Assembly: GCF_963457605.1 (NCBI RefSeq)
Contig: NZ_OY735139.1
Span: 2,510,001 to 2,574,000 of the forward strand
Length of the DNA stretch: 64,000 bases
From: an uncultured Gellertiella sp.
GTDB lineage: Bacteria; Pseudomonadota; Alphaproteobacteria; Rhizobiales; Rhizobiaceae
Direction: 5' to 3'
Shown here: positions 59,894-64,000 of the stretch, in pieces
How the letters are laid out: each line of letters begins with the position of its first letter
Position numbering within the stretch: position 1 is the first letter of the stretch
Made by a program: the position numbers and the translations under genes
The notes under the pieces: generated by a model
The model's input: the letters and a program-made list of their open reading frames with translations, nothing else
Databases searched by the model: none
Told to the model about the DNA's origin: nothing

Positions 59894-60288
59894 TCCTACC
59901 CTTCCTCAACCCTGACGGTGGCGTGGCCCTATTCCCACTCGATTATTCACCATAAACGTAAGAACATGATATTAAACGGAAAAATATTTTTGTGCGGCCG
60001 CGATACCGTCGAAGGCGCCAACAAAAAGTCGGGCTGTTGATATCATTGGAGAATTCGCCCTCCTTTTTGAAACCCACGTTTCCGGGTCAATCGCCACCTT
60101 TCGCGCCACTCGTCGCATATGTGGTCGATTGCCTTTGAGCTCAGATCAGGAAGAAGCACCGAAAAAATACCGTCACAGGCCGCGTCAAAGAGGCATACAG
60201 ATAACAACGAATGCGGTCACCAGAAAACCAACATGGTTACCGTTGTTGGCCTACTAGCCGATCTCGGCCCGGCGGTCTCCGGTGGCGC
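59894..60288. other. Boundary region between chromosome and putative genomic island
   Basis: About 395 bases without a credible gene. The left part carries the guaA-like 15-mer; a strongly A+T-rich patch follows at about 59941-59993. Base use to the right differs from that to the left. A 67-codon frame at 60119-60322 has no ribosome binding site and is not called. Confidence 0.5.
59929..59943 (-). other. Putative attachment-site repeat (guaA 3' end sequence)
   Basis: Read on the minus strand this is ATCGAGTGGGAATAG, encoding Ile-Glu-Trp-Glu-stop, the conserved C-terminus of GMP synthase. The bases before it do not continue a guaA reading frame. Integrative elements are known to insert at the guaA 3' end and leave a copy of this core at their far end, so this may be attR/attL. 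Confidence 0.6.
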
Positions 60289-61056
60289 CTATTTCGAAGG
60301 TGCCTTCGTTGCGCTTTTCTGAAAGAGGGCCACAAGCCCAACAATTGCGATCGCGAGCACAACTGATGCCAGTGGCCGGCTGAATGCCAAGCCTCCATGA
60401 TCGAGCGGCTTGTCGAGGAAATCTCCCACGGCCGCGCCCAGCGGACGCGTCAGGATAAAAGCAGACCAGAAAAGCGTGACCCGGCTGATATTCGTCGCGA
60501 AATATCCCGCTGCCAAAAGCGAAAGCGCGGCAGCAAAGATTGCCGCGGCACCGAGGTAGCCCAGGCCGCCGGTGTCAGCGAGCCAGTCGCCAAGCGCAGT
60601 GCCGAGCGTCTGGGATATTGTGATCGTGACCCAGTAAAACAGCTCTGCACGCGGCTCATGGACCGTTTCAACTGATATGGAGCCGAGCGCCCGATACCAG
60701 GCGAAAAGGGAGAGTAGTACGAGCGTCAACAAGAGCGCTGACCCTCCCGCGTATCCAATTCCGAGGGAGCGGGTGGCGAAATCAGCCATCATTGTGCCCG
60801 CAGTCGTCGATGCGATGATCGTCGCCCAATAAAGCGCCGGTCGATAGCGTGTTGCGGCAATCTGCCAAGCAACCAGCGCGACAAGCACGCCTAGAAAGAT
60901 CGCGCTGCCCACCAAATAGCCGAGGTTCAGCGTCATGCTGACAGTGTCGCCGGCTGTTTCACCAAGGGTGGTCGCCAGGATCTTGATGATCCAGAATCCC
61001 AACGTGATGGCGGGCACTTTGATAAGTGCGGCTCGGGCCTGGTTCGTCATAGACAT
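60289..61056 (-). CDS. DUF347 repeat membrane protein (COG4705-like)
   Basis: A 255-aa protein with about eight transmembrane segments in four similar units. Each unit has a G(T/A)xxxD or similar core followed by GxGY: TAGDTVSMTLNLGYLVG, TAGTMMADFATRSLGIGY, TLGTALGDWLADTGGLGY, PLGAAVGDFLDKPLDHGG. That is the DUF347 repeat, of unknown function and often found near metal-resistance genes. ATG 61056 has AAGGA seven bases upstream. Divergent from the RND adaptor gene across 131 bases. Confidence 0.83.
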   Translation of the reverse strand: MSMTNQARAALIKVPAITLGFWIIKILATTLGETAGDTVSMTLNLGYLVGSAIFLGVLVALVAWQIAATRYRPALYWATIIASTTAGTMMADFATRSLGIGYAGGSALLLTLVLLSLFAWYRALGSISVETVHEPRAELFYWVTITISQTLGTALGDWLADTGGLGYLGAAAIFAAALSLLAAGYFATNISRVTLFWSAFILTRPLGAAVGDFLDKPLDHGGLAFSRPLASVVLAIAIVGLVALFQKSATKAPSK

Positions 61057-61187
61057 TGGGTTTCCTTCAAGCACCTTTGCAGCGCGTCTACGCCCATTCT
61101 GCCGCATCCAAACCGGCCAGCCTCGACATTGGGGTTTTGTATAGAACTGCCAAGCTGGCCCCAATCGCGCTGTCCTATGCATGTGCG

Positions 61188-62180
61188 ATGACGCGCGCCC
61201 TCCACCCTGCATTGTTGTTGCCCATAGTTTTGCTCCACGGATGCGGCAGCGAACCTTCGGCGAAGCCTGTCGCACCGGCCAAGGCTGAAGCGGTTGCCCA
61301 TGAGGCCGACCTCCTGAAGCTTACGCTAACGTCTCAAGCCCAACAGCGACTTGGCATTCGCGTCGTGCGGATCGAGGGCGGCAGCGCGGAGCGGACGCGC
61401 GAGACGAGCGGAGAAATCGTCGTGCCGCCATCCGGCGCGGGCGGCGTCCCTACGGGCTCGACCAGCAACATTGCCCAGATCGGCGCCAGCCAGGCAGCAG
61501 CCGATGGTGAGGTTGCTCGAACCCAGGCACTCGTTCGTCTCGCTCGCATCGCCCTTGCCAGAGCCGATGCGCTGGTCCGGGAAGAAGCGGGCAGCGTGCG
61601 CGCCCGCGATGAAGCAGCGGCGGGATTAGCGACGGCACGCGCCGTGGCAGATGCCGCGCAGGCGCAGCGGAGATTGCTTGGGCCTTCAGTGGGCGCAATG
61701 GGAAATCAAGCGACGCTGTGGGTCCGCGTACCCGTATTTGGGACTGACATTGGCAGCGTTGAGAAGGGTCGGGCGGCTACCGTACGGCCCTTGGGAGACG
61801 CTGCCGGTCCACCGCGCAGCGCACGCGCCGTCCAGGCGCCACCGTCGGCGAATGCGACAGCGGGGACCGTTGACCTGTTCTTCGCTCTCGACAACCGCGA
61901 CCGCACCTATCGTGTCGGACAGCGGGTAGCTGTCGCGCTACCGCTTGGCGGAACGGACGCCGGGCTATCCGTACCGACCGGGGCGATAGTCCGGGATATA
62001 TATGGCGGTGAGTGGGTCTACCGGCGCACCGCGCCAAATATCTATGTCCGCCAGCGGATTGAAGTTGCGAGCGTCGCCGGCGACCGCGCCTTGCTGTCCC
62101 GCGGGCTTGAACGCGGGATGGAGGTCGTGACCGACGGGGCCGCCGAGCTTTTCGGCACCGAGTTCGGGACGCCGCATTGA
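61188..62180 (+). CDS. RND efflux periplasmic adaptor subunit (CzcB/CusB-like lipoprotein)
   Basis: A 330-aa membrane-fusion protein with an N-terminal signal ending in a lipobox-like LLHGC, a helical hairpin (about 100-165) and beta-barrel domains ([49 protein letters not shown]). It would link an inner-membrane RND pump to an outer-membrane channel for export of metal ions or other toxics. Its stop overlaps the start of the pump gene (TGATG). The pump gene is truncated, so the adaptor has lost its partner here. Confidence 0.85.
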   Translation: MTRALHPALLLPIVLLHGCGSEPSAKPVAPAKAEAVAHEADLLKLTLTSQAQQRLGIRVVRIEGGSAERTRETSGEIVVPPSGAGGVPTGSTSNIAQIGASQAAADGEVARTQALVRLARIALARADALVREEAGSVRARDEAAAGLATARAVADAAQAQRRLLGPSVGAMGNQATLWVRVPVFGTDIGSVEKGRAATVRPLGDAAGPPRSARAVQAPPSANATAGTVDLFFALDNRDRTYRVGQRVAVALPLGGTDAGLSVPTGAIVRDIYGGEWVYRRTAPNIYVRQRIEVASVAGDRALLSRGLERGMEVVTDGAAELFGTEFGTPH

Positions 62181-62890
62181 TGCTTGCCTGGCTGGTTCGC
62201 GCCGCGCTGACCCAGCGCGTGCTGGTGATCGCCATGGCGGCGCTGCTCGTAGTCCTCGGCTTGCGCGCCACTGGCGACGTTCCGCTCGACGTCTTTCCGG
62301 AATTCGCGCCGCCAATGGTCGAGGTGCAGACCGAAGCGCCGGGCATGTCGACCGAAGAAGTCGAAAGTCTGGTCACCGTCCCGATCGAGGTGGCGGTGAG
62401 CGGCGTGCCTGACCTTGCGACGCTGCGCTCAAAATCGGTGCTGGGGCTGTCCTCAGTCCAGATCCTGTTCAAGCGCGGCACCGATGTGATCCGCGCGCGC
62501 CAATTGGTGCAGGAGCGCGTGACGCAGGCCCAGGCGCGCCTTCCCGCCGCAGCCCGGCCGCCAGTCATGCTGCCACCGCTTTCATCGACCAGTCGTGCGA
62601 TGAAGATCGGCATTACCTCGACCAAGCTTGATCAGATGCAGATCTCGGAGCTGGCGCGCTGGACGGTCCGGCCACGGTTGATGGCGGTGCCTGGGGTCGC
62701 CAATGTCGCGATCTGGGGCCTGCGCGACCGGCAGTTGCAGATCCTCGTCGATCCTGACCGCCTGCGCGCAGCGGGGGTAACACTTGCCGAACTGCGCTCA
62801 GCCGCTGGCGATGCGGTGCTGGTCGGTGGCGGCGGGTTCGTCGGCCATCGAACGCGCACGGCCTGCCATGCTCGATCGCGACCGGCTTGA
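62180..62890 (+). pseudogene. RND efflux pump (CzcA/CusA-like), 5' fragment truncated by a junction
   Basis: About 221 residues match the N-terminus of heavy-metal RND pumps: first transmembrane helix, [37 protein letters not shown] and VLVGGGGFV. Full-length pumps have over 1,000 residues. After GGGGFV (about 62842), where the family continues with DTPNQR-like sequence, the frame turns into unrelated residues and stops at 62890. The following DNA is a helicase gene in another frame. Hence only about a fifth of the pump is left. Confidence 0.85.
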
Positions 62891-64000
62891 CGCCTACGAG
62901 CCGCTCGAACCCGCTAACGGTCGGATGCGCGGCGTCATGGATGACGTGTTCGGCGATGGTCTCGATCAACATCTGTGGATTCCGCCATCCCTACCCTATT
63001 ACGGTCCCGAGCGATCCGGGCCGCCACTGACCAAGGCGCTGATCTTCTCGTCCTGGTCGATGGTGCCCGATGCGATCGCGTCAATCCTGTCCTACGAAGC
63101 CGAACGGCGTATGGGTGTCGGCGCTTCGGGGCAGCGATATTTCGGTCATGTTCGCCCACGCCCCATCCAGTTCCGGCAAAACCAAGGGCGACTTGTCGCC
63201 ATGCGGGCAATGCACCTGGTCTATCCGTCGCCGACCTTGGCGCGCCTTGCCGACCCTCTTGCGATCTTTGGAGCGTCGAACGAGACCCTGTCGGTCGAAG
63301 CCATGCGTAAAGCCGTCGCCGACCGCTTGCGCGAGAGCGTCGCCGCACTCGCCGAGCGGTCAGGCGACACCGCAGATGGCCGCGATTGGGAATGGGCTGC
63401 CCCGGCCGTCATCGACGCCATGGCGAAAGCCAGCTCCGTCGCCTGGGTCGACTCGCCTTCCGGCTTCGCCCTCCTCGGCAACAAAGAGGGTTTCAAGGAG
63501 CATGTCGCCGAACTGCGGACTGTGACGACCGAACGCACCTTTGGACCCGTACCGGACACGCTGATTGACCTCCTGGTCGATGTCGCTCTCGGCAGCCCCG
63601 CAGTCTGTGCGCTGCGCTCCCTGCACCGGATCGCGCCCGATCTCGCTTGGGACGATCATCGACTGCTGAAGGCGGCGAACCAGATCTCCTGGGGTTTCCG
63701 CACGCTTTTCAACCAGCACGATGCCGTCGCCCTCCTCCGCAAGGACGACGATGATCGCTATTGGCGCCAGGTGCTTACCTACGGCGTTGAGCATAACCTT
63801 CAGGCCGTTCTCGACGAGTACGTCCACTATCTGCTCGACGCCGAGGGCTTGGGCGCCAAGCCAGCCGTTGATCGTATCGCTGGGATCAGCAAGGCGATCT
63901 CGGAGGCGTTGGCCATTCGCCCCTCGCAGATCGATGTTGAGGATCCGACGGTCGACGGTAAGAAGCTGGTGATCAACAAGTTTCAGATGCGCGGGCGCTT
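62838..64000 (+). CDS. Helicase C-terminal region; 5' end missing, runs off the window
   Basis: An uninterrupted frame runs from about 62838 to the last base with no stop, encoding about 387 residues. It has a helicase motif IV-like strand, [20 protein letters not shown], followed by LSYEAERRM, typical of the second RecA domain of large SF2/SNF2-type helicases. Walker A and DEAD/DEAH motifs should lie upstream, but there the DNA is RND pump sequence, so the N-terminal half is lost. The first ATG (62868) has no ribosome binding site. Large helicases of this sort occur in defence islands, but the system cannot be named. Confidence 0.65.

Noticed and set aside
60119-60322. 67-codon frame in the island border region
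   Set aside because: No ribosome binding site, overlaps the end of the DUF347 gene and resembles no protein.

Overview
The window looks like chromosomal DNA of a Rhizobiaceae-type alphaproteobacterium (Rhizobium/Agrobacterium/Allorhizobium-like). The reasons are the high G+C and dense, overlapping operons, an efp-epmA-epmB locus, an amino acid:carrier-protein ligase cluster known from Agrobacterium and Bradyrhizobium, a hydroxylysine kinase/phospholyase fusion and a five-step hut pathway. This assignment is inference from gene content, not from a marker gene. I saw no rRNA, tRNA or CRISPR array.

Layout. 1-4.1 kb: the end of a succinate-semialdehyde dehydrogenase gene, then a leftward three-gene set (UbiA-type prenyltransferase with a degenerate HAD-like N-terminus, a GT-C-like membrane protein, a small four-helix transporter) that looks like a polyprenyl-phosphate sugar module. 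4.2-7.2 kb: efp divergent from epmA-epmB, the genes for EF-P beta-lysylation, with a four-copy inverted motif array between them. 7.6-19.1 kb: a LysR gene, then a tight rightward operon (carrier protein, acyl-CoA dehydrogenase-like flavoprotein, amino acid:carrier-protein ligase, DUF1839 protein, GH2 beta-mannosidase-like protein) facing a leftward operon (GT4 glycosyltransferase, Wzx-like flippase, double alpha/beta hydrolase). This is the best candidate for an under-described system: carrier-protein-bound amino acid chemistry joined to a glycan. 19.2-24.4 kb: a PAS-GGDEF-EAL protein with a damaged EAL site and a 975-aa kinase/aminotransferase fusion.

25-31.6 kb: histidine utilisation genes hutC, hutF, hutI, hutG, hutU, hutD, with a HutC-type operator but no hutH. 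32-42.3 kb: a chemoreceptor, a stand-alone AsnC-type domain, a LysR gene, then an L-pipecolate oxidase / aminoadipate-semialdehyde dehydrogenase / aminotransferase operon. This operon and the 975-aa fusion converge on alpha-aminoadipate semialdehyde. An MBL hydrolase and a YigZ protein follow. 42.3-49.4 kb: an SDR, a ureohydrolase, an aminotransferase, a Zn/Cd P-type ATPase behind a MerR-type promoter, and a Gfo/Idh/MocA oxidoreductase. 49.5-59.9 kb: GtrA, a GT2 glycosyltransferase and an STT3-like GT-C protein, then xseA, a ProC-like reductase, an M29 aminopeptidase, a DMT exporter, a sugar-nucleotide epimerase and an SDR.

From about 59.93 kb the DNA changes character. A 15-bp sequence identical to what a guaA 3' end would encode (Ile-Glu-Trp-Glu-stop) lies outside any guaA gene, which suggests the attachment-site scar of an integrative element. 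To its right are a DUF347 membrane protein, an RND adaptor, a truncated RND pump gene and, joined to it out of frame, a helicase gene lacking its 5' part that runs off the window.
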